From Rotaria macrura (taxonomy: Eukaryota; Rotifera; Eurotatoria; Philodinida; Philodinidae), in assembly GCA_900239685.1 (NCBI GenBank), contig OENT01000476.1, positions 45,911 through 109,910 of the forward strand: a DNA stretch of 64,000 nucleotides. Direction: 5' to 3'. The notes under the pieces are model-generated. The model ran no database searches. It was not told the DNA's origin and was given only the letters and a program-made list of their open reading frames with translations. Positions 50,401 through 63,530 of this stretch are shown piece after piece (the first letter of the stretch is position 1; the number at the start of each line of letters is the position of its first letter). The translations under genes were made by a program, and so were the position numbers.

Positions 50401-53400
50401 ACGTTACTTCTTCCAGCAACGAAATGTGAGATGGAAAGGAAATCATTAATACCAAAAATTAAACCATCGTCTTCTACTGTTAATTCAGTCTATTACGAAC
50501 GAAAAATAGAAGATCTTTATTAGAGATAATGTTCTTGTGCTTTGTACACCCTAGTTTGTTTGGATGTCTTTTGGGAACTTCAGTCTCATGAAGAATTGTC
50601 AAATCTGTTTCTGACTAGTTAGTAATTTGTTAGTTTCAACGACATTCTAAAATGTTGTTATTTTCTTAGGCTGATTAATCATTATCTCAACATTGCTCGT
50701 ACTTGTGCTATTCTTTGAGTTGCTAGTATAACATTCGGTATTCTGGAAACTAATAGATAGATATTCGCACTCTAGAGTGCACAGTTAGTAAGATAATTTA
50801 TTCATATTTATTTTCATTGAAACTCAAAAAATGAATCGCTATGATCAAAGTCTGCATTTATAACGAACAAGGTTCGAGTGGTCATTGACTAGAATGTGGT
50901 CTCTTCTCATATCTCTTTTGATGTTCAAAACTTTTACTAATCATGTTCAAAGTTCAACTTTTTCCTACTTTGATAAAGGCAGTAGAATATGTTGAGATTG
51001 TCGAAGACTTGATGTTTGCAATATGTCAACGGAAACGATATCAAGGAATGTCAAAGTGCGTCCAGCTATGTTATAACAGTTTGTCATTCAATAGATAGAA
51101 AAATAACCAACGTCATTTTCTCTTTTTGCGTTCGTTCATTACTAGAACTAAGAATAGAGAACAATGTCCTCTCTTTTGATAAACAGATCCGGAACGAGGA
51201 AAATAACACATTGAAATCTTGAATATTATTCGTCAGTTTATGTCACAATCTGTTAATAATTGGTGTTGCAATGTGTTTTTCGTGACTCCTCTACTGTAAT
51301 ATTCTTGAGTATGGATGGATCTGAGACTCGATGGTCTGTGCAGCAGAGAGAGGTTCAAATCGACTATGTTTTCATAGGGATCATCATGAGAAGAAAAAAG
51401 AGTCGACTTGTCTGATTGAATACTAATTGGAAGAAAAAGAGATTGGTTCACCTGGCTAGTATAATGAAATATCATGACGTTCATTTCAGTCGAACTATAG
51501 CCAGTCAAACATGTTTCTGTAATGAATATAAAGAGAAGAAAAACCATGATTTATGAAAGAGAACGTCATTTATATACTTGTTTTGTGATTTAGACCTTTT
51601 GCTTATCGATCAACGAGAACACAGATGAACGAAATATGAAAAGTTATTTCACCAACAATTATTTTTTTTTGAATGAGAACAATCTGGAACGTTCTTTATG
51701 AGAATATATTTGAGAAATTTTCTTTCGCACAAATAATATTAATCATTCTTGACAATTCATTTTAATAATTATTTTACTATAATCTTAATAAGTCAATTGT
51801 TCTTATTCAAGAATACAATAATCATAGTTGCTGATAAAATCGATTTGTTTCTAAAAGAAATTATCTCATCGTATAGTAAATTTCTCGGCTCAATAAATTC
51901 AAATGAAATAATTTATGATATTATATTTATGATAATTCAAATATTAGCCCTTCAATAAATAATCTGTAGGTATTTATTTCATCATGAAAAGTGTCTCTCT
52001 CACCGAAGTGTACGTATAGCGTTGGTATCGAGATGGTTTCTTTGTTTAGATAAACTAATTTGTCTTCTTACTGAGAACTATTCTCTAAGGCTTTTTTCAA
52101 TAAGTTAACGGAAGACATCACTTATTCAGAAGCAAATCCCTTTCACATGGTTAACTGCGTCCACTAGGGGTGGTTCATTTAATTTACTTTTTCCAAAAGT
52201 AATTAAGTAAAAGTTATCAGACCCGACTCAATAATAGGCTTAGAATTGACCCACTTCTGTTAACTGTAAAAATCTCAAGTAGTACTATTGTTTTGCTGTT
52301 AGTTGCTTTGTTGAGTGAAGAATGACATGAAGAAAATCAATTAAATTTATTTTTCTTTTCGAGTAGACTAGTTGAATCTTAATTTCAATTATTCGATCGA
52401 ATGAGAGTATTCAGATATGAAATTTTGCAGTTTGGGGTTTTGATAGATATCTTTACAACGTACTCAAGCAAAGAAAACTACTTCTGAAATTGAAACATGT
52501 ATACATAATAAAATTCTTGATGAACAAGTTACTTTCTATGTGAATTGAAAAGAAAATATCAATATTTGGTAATATGCCTATCGATTATTTGTAAATCTTT
52601 TTATTTTTTATCGACGATGAAAAATTTTAATTGTATTGTTGCCGATATTGAGTATTGATCCTTATCTCAACTCTCATAGGCATGACATGAGGAGTAAAAG
52701 CGAACAAGTTAGCGATCTTCAATGAAATAGAAATCGCTGATGGGAAGGATCAAAGTTCGGAATCTTGATTATTATTTTCTTCGTAACCTACTCATTCTTA
52801 TCCACATAGTCAAGTCAATTACGACTTGAAGGCAAACATAATCTAGAATATGTTTTTTTACTTCGATATGTAAGCAAAAAAATCCACACACACTAAGCAG
52901 GAATATTCGTATTAAGTTTTCATTTAATTTCCTGTTTGCTTGGAATCTTTGATTCCAAAATGAATATCATTTAAAAAATCAAAATTATTGTATACAAGTA
53001 AAAGAAGACAGTACTGGGATCTGTTAACATAGATAAAAATTCAAAATGATCCTCATTTTGTTGTTCTTAGATCACAAATATTATTGGACGAGTAAATACT
53101 TGACTATAGAAAAGCCATTCAAAGCACCAACGATACTATAGTAGAAGTGAGCTATTGTATGTGTTCTACTAGTTTAGAGATCAAGATCAAAATATGATCT
53201 GCAGATTCAAATTTCCTATTCTGCACCACAAGCTTTCAATTTGATGAAATGGATGAGTTTTGCTTTGATTGGCTGTGTATCACCTTTAAATGAAGAACGT
53301 TGTTTCATTCTTCAACTTAGACTTCGAAAATCTTGTCTTGAATTAAGAGTAAGCTAGTATGTGTCTCTTTCATGGTTTGTTCATGATCAAAACAGTACTT

Positions 53401-55053
53401 AGAATCAAGATGAAAAAAATATGTTTACGTTCGTCATGAATTGCACGAAATATAGATGCTTAAAAAAGACTGCTTTAATACTTTTGCATTCTGTAAGAAT
53501 CTTTACGATGCTCAATTTCTTAGATATAACTTTGGCTTGATTTATAATTCCAACAATACTCACACTCTGAAATTGATAATAACATGCAAGTTTATTGAAA
53601 ATATGTGGTCTATCATAAGTAACCAGCAAACTGCTGTTGATACAGTGAACATACATGGGGTTAGGCCTGTTTCCTGTAAAAATAAACGAAAGTATGAAGT
53701 GGCGCTCTCGGGCGAAAATGTCAATGTAGGTTTTTCTTGATACAAGGTTTGTTTGCGACTAACAATGCTCTAGAACTCATCTACTATATTTCTGCTATAT
53801 TCATGCAGATTCTATACGAAATTCTGCAAGAAATCTGTGATTTTAAATTGCATTGAATTTCTGTTTTGTGTCATCCTCATAATACAACCGTATGTTTTGC
53901 TCATTAATTAGACTAATGTTCGAACTAATACAGTCGTCGATTCATTTCCACCTTATCATTCAAGAGGTATATGTAGTTCTTAAATGATCATCATATATCC
54001 ATTGCTCAATTTCCCTTTTCCCTGGAATATACTTGATCTTTAAAGAAACGTTACCATTGAAATGTAACCGCTACGGGAAAAGTTCATCTGAGTATTTTTT
54101 GAGAGATACAAGCAGAAAACATGATGCTATTCATATTTGGTATTTTGAAGTAAGTAATTAGAACTAGGGATAAGATGTCATTTTCAAGAGAATTTCTTTC
54201 ATTTTTCTGTCTGTTTCATGTCATTGGTAAGTTTGGCCCTTCAATATTACGGATGCCAACTGAAATGGTGTTCCCTATTCAATTTACACCGTGTTATTTT
54301 TAATCGCACCATCATTAGACAATCTTTCGCAGGTAATTGTCGAATGGGTTCATAATATTAAACTAAAAAATAGACTGCTACTGAAATCTATCTCTAACTA
54401 TGAATCCTAACATGCTGCAACCGCCGTATATTTTGTGATTAAATTTTTTAATACAAGTCATATTTCACAAGCGTATATGTTACGAAGTACGATCCATTCT
54501 AATACATAAGTTACGTGTATTTCAACTTGCTATTAAAAAGAAAGGAAATATACATATAAGCATCCTTACCTACCTACTAGACACAGCATCATGAATAATT
54601 AAATACGTTCGAAAGAATTTGTAAACACTATCATGTGTGAAGGAAAAGCATTTCGGTTTAAATCAGTTATCATACGGAACCATTTTAGAAAACGACAAGA
54701 ATACTGAATCTATCGATTTACGAATATTCTCGTTTCTAAATGTAATATTTAGTTGAGTAAAAACATGAATCCAATAAAAATAAACGCATGTATATTCTTT
54801 ACACTAAATGAAATAATTCCACTGCATGTTGACAAAATGTACGCGTATATATTACGTTGATATCATTAAGCTGTATGCTTGATAAAAGAAAAGAGATACA
54901 ATCCATGAGATTAGTCATTGTTCATGTATTTGTTAATTTTTTTTCTTATGTTACACACTTGAGGAGAAGAATAACAGCAGCAAACATTCCTCAGTGAGCA
55001 AAGATTTTATTCATAATAAAAAAGGCAATCGTGCAAAATTTTGACAAAAAAGC
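47419..55053. other. Gene-poor stretch of about 7.6 kb
   Basis: No gene can be supported. Two minus-strand open frames begin with a short hydrophobic segment that could be a signal peptide: 51547-51233 (104 codons, MVFLLFIFITETCL) and 49096-48797 (99 codons, MVCFIVLFTV). They have no recognisable domain or splice partners. A run of 14 C lies at 48375-48388. Confidence 0.35.
48375..48388. repeat. Poly-C homopolymer tract
   Basis: Fourteen consecutive C residues in an otherwise AT-rich region; a similar C11 tract followed by a CA repeat lies at 38512-38535 in intron 1 of the ART-LRR gene. Run length may be inexact in sequencing. Confidence 0.8.
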
Positions 55054-55570
55054 TTATTTATTCGTTGATATTTGTTGCTGAATTTTTGCTACGACTTCAC
55101 GGTGAATTTCTAATTTCTTCTCTGTATCCTTCATTAATGTTGTTAAGCGTTTTCTGAATGAAAAAAAAAGCATGGATGTTTTTTTTAAATAAAATGTAGA
55201 TACACTTACAATTCACCTTCACAGTACACAAGTCGTTTTTCGACAGTTTCTTTGCCCTCACTTAATTCTTGTTTAACAAGTACTGGACCTACAAGTTTAT
55301 AGATAACAGCATCCGAGTCCAGATTTTCAAATTCCTACACAAGAATCTTTATATTTGAAAATAAAAGCAATAGATATTCTTCGTACTTGCTTAACGAATT
55401 CATTCTCAGTTTTTGTTACGAACAACTGTTGCTGTTGTGTCACAAACTTTTTCATGTCTATTTGAAAGAAATCATGAAACAAAAATAAAACAATAAAATA
55501 TTCTACCATTTTGTGTTTGTCGATATTTTTCAACTTCATCTTCAAGTTTTTTATTAAGATCAGGCGCCAT
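55054..55570 (-). CDS. PFDN6: Prefoldin subunit 6
   Basis: Four exons, 55570-55507, 55457-55387, 55334-55210 and 55153-55054 (TAA), all in matching phase, give 119 residues (human PFDN6 has 129). The N-terminal coiled coil carries KKLEDEVEKYRQTQ, the central beta hairpin region reads AVIYKLVGPVLVKQEL, the most conserved PFDN6 motif, and a second coiled coil (KDTEKKLEIHREVVAKIQQQ) closes the protein. As a beta-type subunit of the heterohexameric prefoldin chaperone it delivers nascent actin and tubulin to the CCT chaperonin in the cytosol. Introns are 49-56 nt. Nothing is unusual in the coding region. Confidence 0.95.
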
Positions 55571-57754
55571 TTTGTTCTATCTAGAAATTAAACAGGTAAA
55601 TCACGTAATTAAATCTAGAGAACTTCTCTAATAACAAAACGTGAAAATAATGTTCGATGATTCTATGCATATAATCTAAGGCTGTTCCAACTAAGTTCTT
55701 TGTATTTTCTTAAATTAAGATTGTAGAATTGATCATAGAGATTCTCGTGAAGTTCTTTAACAAAGACAACAGAAACAAGCGTAATCTTTTAATCTTTTTG
55801 TAATATTCATATACTATCTAAAACTAAGTGAACATGTTAAGTAGATCTGTCTAAATAAAAATAATTATATTTCGTTAGATGATATCAGACATCATATAAC
55901 GCTAGCATAACTTTTAGTTGGGCTTGTTCTTCGATGACTTCGTACAATGACTAAATAAGTAAAACAGATAGTAGAAGAAAGCAAATACAAGTATCCATCA
56001 GCGTCTAACATAAATATTCTTATCTGTAAATATTTTACATCTGAAATAATGAACTTTTAATTGAACACATAAACAAAGATACTGATGAATCAAAATATTT
56101 ATTTTTCTCAATGATTGGCATCCAATACTAACAAAACTCATTCACACTGACTTTATTATTAAAATTAGAATAAAAATATTATTGACTTTGTGTTGTAGTT
56201 ATCGTTTATTGCACCGTAATATTTTGTTCGCTATTACTTTCAACGAATTCTTATGTATCATTTTATGTTACTGATCGAATTCGAAAAAATTTATTTCTAT
56301 AAGTAACACCATAGACTTTATTACCATGTTTAGGTAAATTTCGGTCACGAATTATTACAATTCAATGTTTTTTACTTTTTCTCACTTTAGATCGATGATT
56401 TTAGCCCGAGTCTCAGCAGTTCAAAACAGATAACACTCTTCTTCTGCTACAAAACTCGAAAGAATGTTTATTCCTGACCCCAATATTTTAACTTGGAATA
56501 TTGAGAAATAGAGGGAGTTTAAATTGATTGTATCGCTCTAAAAATCGTTTATCTGCTCTTTACGGCGCTATAATAACAAGTTGATATCAAACGGTAAGAT
56601 TTCTACTAAAACTGTCTATCTTTCATATGAATTAAATCAGAATCTCTTCCGTCTTTATAATGGAAGTAAATGGAGTCTCTAAATACAAATGAAATAAGAA
56701 TGGAAACGAAACTAAAACGAAAATACCAATAGAACTGACCGAAAAAAATTTGATTTCTCAGAATCGTTTCGTCCAAAATGAACGAAAATTTAGGTCATTA
56801 ATATGGAAGCTTGACTGAACTTAGTTGCAAATTATGTTGTAACCTAAACTATATGGCTCGACAAAATAGTGTCACCAGGATGAACAGGAAAACTTTCTAT
56901 TATAACCTATTAGTATGTAAGTTGTAGAATGAATTCTGATTAAATAGTAAGTTTTTATTTGTTTGATGTACATGCTAGATGGAAGAAGAAATCATAAGCA
57001 CACAATTGCTACAAACAAGAATGCAACAACAGAAGTACATTACTAATGGTTTCTCGTTTTGATCAAATAAAATAATTCACTGCTACTTAATCTTGACCAA
57101 TCCAACGACAGATATTTTTTTTCCGTATCGATTATCAATGACATCTATCGAAGTTCGAATGCTCGCCAATTTAATCAACCGACAATTTGACCTCTGTGAC
57201 TAAATCAAAATGACCAGATAGGACTTTATCTTTATTAGAACTGAAATATTTCACTTTACTATGATTAGTACCAATGTTTTACTCGAGATTATCCTGAATG
57301 TATATAAAAGAGATTCTTCTGTCATATTGAAGAAGATATTAGACATCACTCTATGAAGTCTTACTTTGAATTTGTTCTGGATGTTATAAGTATAGTTTGT
57401 TTCATAGCAAACAAAAGATGAAACAGTTCTTTTGGTGATCTGTTCATTGAATCTAGAGTATTGATCTTTTCAATAGTTAACCAATTGGGTTGAATCTACT
57501 CTTGAAATACGTAGTAATGACAGTTATTCTTCATTCATTCTCAGATATAGATAATACACTCTCTTTACTCTGATATATGTAGATTGTTCAAGAGCAATAA
57601 CAAAAATAATGTATACTAGTTAATTAAAACATTTTACCAATAGAACAGCATAATTTTTAATCGAAAGTTATTTTCAATAGTTCTAGTTATAATCTTTATT
57701 AGTAGTTTTCTTTTATTTTGAAACGAACATGATGGCTATTTATTTACAAATAGA
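55571..57754. other. Intergenic stretch, about 2.2 kb
   Basis: AT-rich sequence between prefoldin 6 and the ion channel gene (both minus strand). No open frame of interest and no repeat were noticed. Confidence 0.5.
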
Positions 57755-59624
57755 TTAAAATTTTTCAGAATGCTTTGCTTGTCTAAATTTAAGTTCATCA
57801 TTAATATCGTTTGTATGATCATAATATTCATCGTCTTGTTCGCGTAATGCGACAATACTGATAGATTTATTAAGTTCAGTTGATTTTTCCTGCATAGGAA
57901 TAAATTTTGAAGTTTTCGGTACTATCATTATACTGTCAGATTCTTTCCCTTGTTTTCTAGATATCGCTGATGATAAACCATCGTAATTCGATAATGAACT
58001 AGAAAATACTAAGTCTTGTCGTGATCCATGTCGCGATGAACTCGTACCTACTTGAATATGTTTATTAGCAACATATTCGCGATCGAGATGAGTCATTGTT
58101 CGTCGTCGTTTATATGGAACAAAGATGAGCCATATTAGAAGTGTAACATGTAAAATCATATAAATAGCGAATGAACAAATAAATACGTATCGATCCATAA
58201 GAACATAGAAATCATTTGGTTGAATTGCTCTTGCTGGTATTGTATGAACAAATATCATCGTTGCTATAATAGAATGCCATACACAAAGTAAAACAAGGAT
58301 TATAATAGATAGAATTGCATAGATATCAAGTATTGTTAAATATGAAATTTGTGGCTATCAATGAGAAAATATAAATCAATTAAAAACAAATACCAAGAAC
58401 AACTGCAAGACGCAATGCATACGAGTGATCGATTGACAACCCAACGAAATGTAACTGAAGTAAGAAGAAGTGTACATGTTATTTGAAGACGACTTTGAGG
58501 TAAACTAATAAAAAAGAAACGAATATAATATGCAAGAAATGCAAATGACTATACTTTACTCAGGGGATATTGAAAAAATGCAAAACGAAGATACTGTTAT
58601 GAGAAATATTAAACAAAAACCATTCCAATAATAGTAGCCAGGCCGACGGGCTTTAAAAAAGAATAATCGTTCCTTACACTATAAGTACAGAGTTGATTTA
58701 TATACCTGCACGGCATGTTATTGAAAGTACAGGATGCTGCTTTTGCTCAAGTCCACTGTTTTTAAAGTCAAATGAATATTCTTCTTTAGTTTCACGTATA
58801 TTTGTAGCAACATGTTCATACAAAGACCATTCTTGTTGATCAAAAAAGGCTTCACGATTGATACTTGAACGCAATTGTTCATCTTGAACAAGTATACAAC
58901 TTTCAACGTGATGATGAGTTGTTATTGAAATCGTTAAATCTTGGACATCAACTGGGAACTAAGTATAGAAATATATTGATCTAAGAAAGCTCACTTAAAT
59001 GGATAGATATGTACATGACTCAGTTCTAACTTTTGCCAGAAAACACCTTTGATACGTCGATGTTCACAAATCTCAACGTCAAGCAGGTGTCCACTTGAAG
59101 TTTCAATGGATTGATGTACACTTTTCTTGATTGTGAACCATCTATCTTGTTCACCGATCTGTCCTATAGCATTTTCAATGAACAATTGTGGTGACCAATG
59201 AATGACAGGATTAAGTTCATCAATTCTAACAATTATATGTTCATTTATCAGTTGTTTTTTTTGTTGTGTAGTTAACTTTAATGTATTCAAATTCATATCT
59301 TTTTCTGTCCATCGTGCTTCGAAGTAAATATCAGCTTGAAACTTTTCATTGAGTGTTTCGATTTCACCTATTGTAATTATCTTTGAATAAAAATCTGTGT
59401 TTTTTTTTACATAGAAGCCTTCTCTTACCAATACGTATAAATACTAATCGAATGCGCACAAAAGGAGCATTACTCGGATTATCCACGAGATATAATATTG
59501 AAGACCGTACAATAGCTGATGGTGATTTATTACAGCGAGAGCAAAATTTAGGACATTTACAAGTCTTCATTTTATTACCATTGATCGAACGATGAATATT
59601 TCTTTGATGAAATGATTGAATCAT
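57755..59624 (-). CDS. Pentameric ligand-gated ion channel lacking the Cys-loop cysteines
   Basis: Six exons, 59624-59429, 59394-59015, 58958-58706, 58650-58560, 58504-58423 and 58354-57755, keep phase and give 533 residues. The extracellular beta-sandwich begins near residue 55 (VRIRLVFIRI), with ADIYFEARW and WSPQLFIENAIG as family markers. The loop residues LSHFPVDVQDL match the canonical FPxDxQ element, but neither flanking Cys is present. TM1 follows RRPGYYYWNG (about 281-303); TM2 is 308-334 (LPQSRLQITCTLLLTSVTF); TM3 begins SYLTILDIYA (338-365); TM4 is about 390-413. A Ser-rich cytoplasmic tail of about 115 residues follows TM4, whereas classical members have their long loop between TM3 and TM4. 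There is no clear N-terminal signal peptide; the first 50 residues are Cys/Lys rich. Ligand and ion selectivity are unknown. The first intron would be only 34 nt. Confidence 0.85.
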
Positions 59625-62600
59625 GGTAACTTATTATCTTATTGTATTACCATTCGTGTCATTCTTTTCAATTACTTATTCATGTATGCCTGACAATTAT
59701 AAAGATAAAACATTTGTAAGTAAAAAATAGCCGTATTAGGAGATATTCATTCTCTCAAGTTGACTACTCTAATGAAATGTTCGGCTTAGTCTCCATAAGT
59801 TACGAGAAGAGATTTTATTCATACGAAGGGAAAGAAAACACGTGTCTTGGAAACACCTAAGCAATATATTGCTTTTATACCTGTGTATTTTACTGCACTA
59901 ATCTCCTCCGCAAAGAAGCATGAATCGGCTTTATATGTCTCGTTCTTCACTATGCATCGATATGTCTAGATACATATTTAGTTCACCTGCCAATCATCGA
60001 CGATGCATATCTTTTGCATTCATTCATTTCAAAATGAAAAGATTGATCTTTAGATCCATGAATTGGCATTTTCAAGTCCATTCAGCTACGTCTTTCTGGA
60101 TCTTATTAGATCGAGGGATCTTGGCATATTCAAACTTCTATATTGAACAGTACAACGCTAAGTTAGGGGGATGTTGTTTTTTTCCTTTTTTCAAAAATCT
60201 ACCGATCAGTCGTTTGTACAATTATCATTTGTTATATACGTACAATGCTCAACAATAGAAAGAGCAACGATAAAGTATACATACAATGTGAATGATTAGT
60301 TAACGAGACAAGGTTTTTGCATCGACGAATTGAGAGAACAAAGTATCTATGATCGTCAATGATGAATGCACAAAAGCAAATGAGCACATTATCTTGTGAA
60401 TATCGTCTCCTTTTGAATTGATGAGATAATAGTCCCATAGTCATGAGAACCGTTCAATGTATACCGATTACTTTTTTTTTCCTATTCAATCGGACATCAT
60501 ATAAATACATACGATTTGTATGAGTTGTATGCAATAAAGTAGAATGAAGATAAATCCTTGAATTTTATTTCGTACATGTATATCTTAGGTATTAATTCCA
60601 TGATACTTGTATGTAAATAAAAATATGAAAGTTATTTTTATCAAGCAGAATAATCGATCGACCACTAGAATCGATACAGACTAATGATCGTTGAGATGTT
60701 TTTCACATTGTTTTTTTTTCAAGTACTAATTCTTTATTTTCAATATTTTATCAGTTGCTTAAAATTATGTTTATGGTTTCTTTATGACAATGAATGAATT
60801 CAAAATTCTCAAATACGATATTAAATAAAATGCGTTGACATAATTGGATTCTAGTAAACATTAAAAGGAATGAGTTAAATTTCTAGATGAAAGAATGCTG
60901 CTGTTGTTGAGTCTTGCTGCTTTTTTTTTGCTGATGATATTCTGAAGGTGTTGATTGAATTTTTTTATAAGTATTTCATGATGCGTTTTTAATCATACTA
61001 TCATTCTTTTTTCATTTTGTCATAGATCAGAGATGTTCATCGCTCATCAATCCGGAAATACGAGGTATTCAACGGAAATGATTTCAATATAGACTTGAAT
61101 GTAGGTCTAGTTTCAAGATTTTTGCAATAGTTTTAAACAACTAATAGATAATCAGAAAACTAATACAAAAATGAAATGACGAGTCAAAATATGAGAATCA
61201 TAAACTCCAACTGTTTGAAATATATACTACACTATTGAAGATATTGAGAGAATTCACTTCGAAAAAATAAATTATTGAAAAATTTACCCTGAAATTCAAT
61301 CACTTTTGAAATGCTGCCATTTCAAATATCTATTCTACAAGTATATTCGATTCATTAAATATTTTGACTGTGATAAAATTTCTTAATATTAACCCTTACA
61401 ATGTCATTCCATAAATTCACTTTTGCGAAAGAAAAATATTTGAGACATACTACAGGACGCGATGAAAAGTGCATCATGTGTTTATGTTCTAATTTTATCT
61501 AACTTACCACTGTTGTATTATAAGAACCAAGGAATAAGAGTTGAAAAAAACCTTCAGTAGCTACTTTACAACTTTGTATTTCTATTGCTGAATCAAATAA
61601 AATACCTTAAATGCTCACACAGTCATAGTCTGTACTTCTTTGGAATAAATCTACTAACTATGGTCAATGAAAGTAATATTTCAAATAAAGAATGGCATCG
61701 TACTTTCCAACGTTACCAAATATCCATGAAAAAAACTACTTACGAAAAAGAGATTAAGACATTCATCAGAGAGCTAAATTGAGAAATAAATATTGGCAAA
61801 CATTGATTATGTTAGTGTGCCATAAAATTAGTGTTAACAAAAAGAGTAGCTAAGCAATATCCATATAACGATAAGAATCAATTACTCCACATCTCGTGAT
61901 TCGAACAAGTAATCATTTATTTATTGTACTAATATATATCACCATTTGACGACAATTTATAGATAGTTATGTAGTATAAATTATTCTCAAAAAGCCAACG
62001 GGGCTTTTCGCATTATTATAACGATTATTCAAACTTGGTCTTTAGGAATTTCGAACATGAATTTTTTTCCTTACCGAATAGAGCAATAATCTAAACTTAG
62101 AGTGGCCATGAAATTCGCATGCAGTCATAGACAAATCCTAGGTTTCAGAGGTTCAAGTCAAGATAAGTCAGACTTGATTTGCCTATCTCTGTTCACATGG
62201 GTAGATAGAAATGGTTATATCAAATGATTTTCATATTTATTTAGAGCATATCCTTACAGTTTTGTCGTAATTTTCAAAAAATTGTTGACTATCTAAGTAA
62301 CCATCATTTCCTCTATCCATAAGAAATACATGTGAATTGTGACCAATGGATAGGTTTGTTTATTCAAAATAAAATTTTATCAATTTTCAACAGAAGAGAA
62401 AAATTACACATCAACATTTCATATGCATGAAATATTTAAAAACAGTTAAATTTTTTCTGAGGTTCCTCCTATGCGAGCATAATCTAATAGTACTTATAAA
62501 ATAACTGGAACAAAATGTTACTAATAATGAAAACAATTCAAAATATGATTATTATTTATCGTTGAATGATAAAATTTGGTCTCATTTACTTGCTGCTTGA

Positions 62601-62900
62601 ATATCAATAGGATCGAGATCTGCAAGTATGACTTCGTAAGAAAGAGTCAATCAATTAAATATTTTTTTCCAACTTTAAAGATAACAGCCTTAATCGTTTA
62701 CAAGTACGTAAACTTGTTGTATTGCCCAGTGAAAAATATCACTCCCAAAATCAGGATTATTGTTGATTATCGGTGGAAAAATCGGATTTATCGAACAAAA
62801 CCTATTCATTTTCCAGAAAATCAGATTAAAATCGATTAAAATCATACAATCGATTGAAAAAATAATCCATTTCATCGGATTTCTTTGATTTCATGACTTT
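59625..62900. other. Gene-poor stretch of about 3.3 kb
   Basis: Short open frames only (the longest, 59920-60258 on plus, has no motif). Nothing can be assigned. The AATCGATT-rich sequence of the next repeat begins to appear near 62820. Confidence 0.45.
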
Positions 62901-62901
62901 C

Positions 62902-63140
62902 AATCCGATTTCAATCCAGCAATCGATTAAAATCTTCTCAATCGATTAAAATCCCAATCATTTAAAATCTGATTGACGAATTATCAATCGATTATACGCA
63001 ATTATGCTAGGAGAAATCCGATTTCAACCCAACAATCGATTGAAATCTTCTCAATCCATTAAAATCCCATACATTTAAAATCGGATTGACGAATTATCAA
63101 TCGATTATAAGCAATTATGCTACCTGTAATCCGATTCTAA
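62902..63140. repeat. Tandem repeat, 113-bp unit, two copies plus a partial
   Basis: Unit 1 (62902-63014) and unit 2 (63015-63127) both start AATCCGATTTCAA and share CAATCGATT, CCCAT(A)CATTTAAAATC and GATTGACGAATTATCAATCG, with a few substitutions; a third copy starts at 63128 (AATCCGATTC) and decays. The unit is rich in the palindrome AATCGATT. It is non-coding. Confidence 0.85.
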
Positions 63141-63198
63141 TAAGCCAATCGACTTCATTCTGATTCACATGTAAAAAAACACAAACATAGTCAATCGA

Positions 63199-63423
63199 AT
63201 GCCTAAAATTCAGTCACTTGAATTGTTCTTTGATCTCTTGAACCCTTTCCAAAACAAATGTCAAATATTCCAAACTTCCTGTATATTTAAATCGGCCAAA
63301 AAAGGCCCACACAGAGAGACATTCCGGCGGTCAGATACTGAACCGATCAAAAGGCCTACTTTAAAAGGTACACATTATATTTCGACAGCAATCGATATTC
63401 TGACAGAATATTCCCAAATGTAA
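63199..63423 (+). other. Unrecognised open frame between two repeat arrays
   Basis: A 74-codon frame with slightly higher GC than its surroundings (contains KKGPHRETFRRSDTEP). No domain is recognised. Its position between tandem repeats suggests transposon or repeat-derived sequence rather than a host gene. Confidence 0.2.
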
Positions 63424-63530
63424 TCCAGGACGAAAAATGCGGGTCCGTTTCACACTTTCTTCATAGACCTATCGTAGTTTGGGAACTGCAATGATGAGAC
63501 CTCCAAATTTGTAAAGGTAGACTTCTTATG

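Noticed and set aside
53405..53745. Three overlapping open frames of 61-94 codons on both strands
   Set aside because: No frame shows a recognisable motif, signal or splice structure, and mutual overlap shows that at least two must be spurious.
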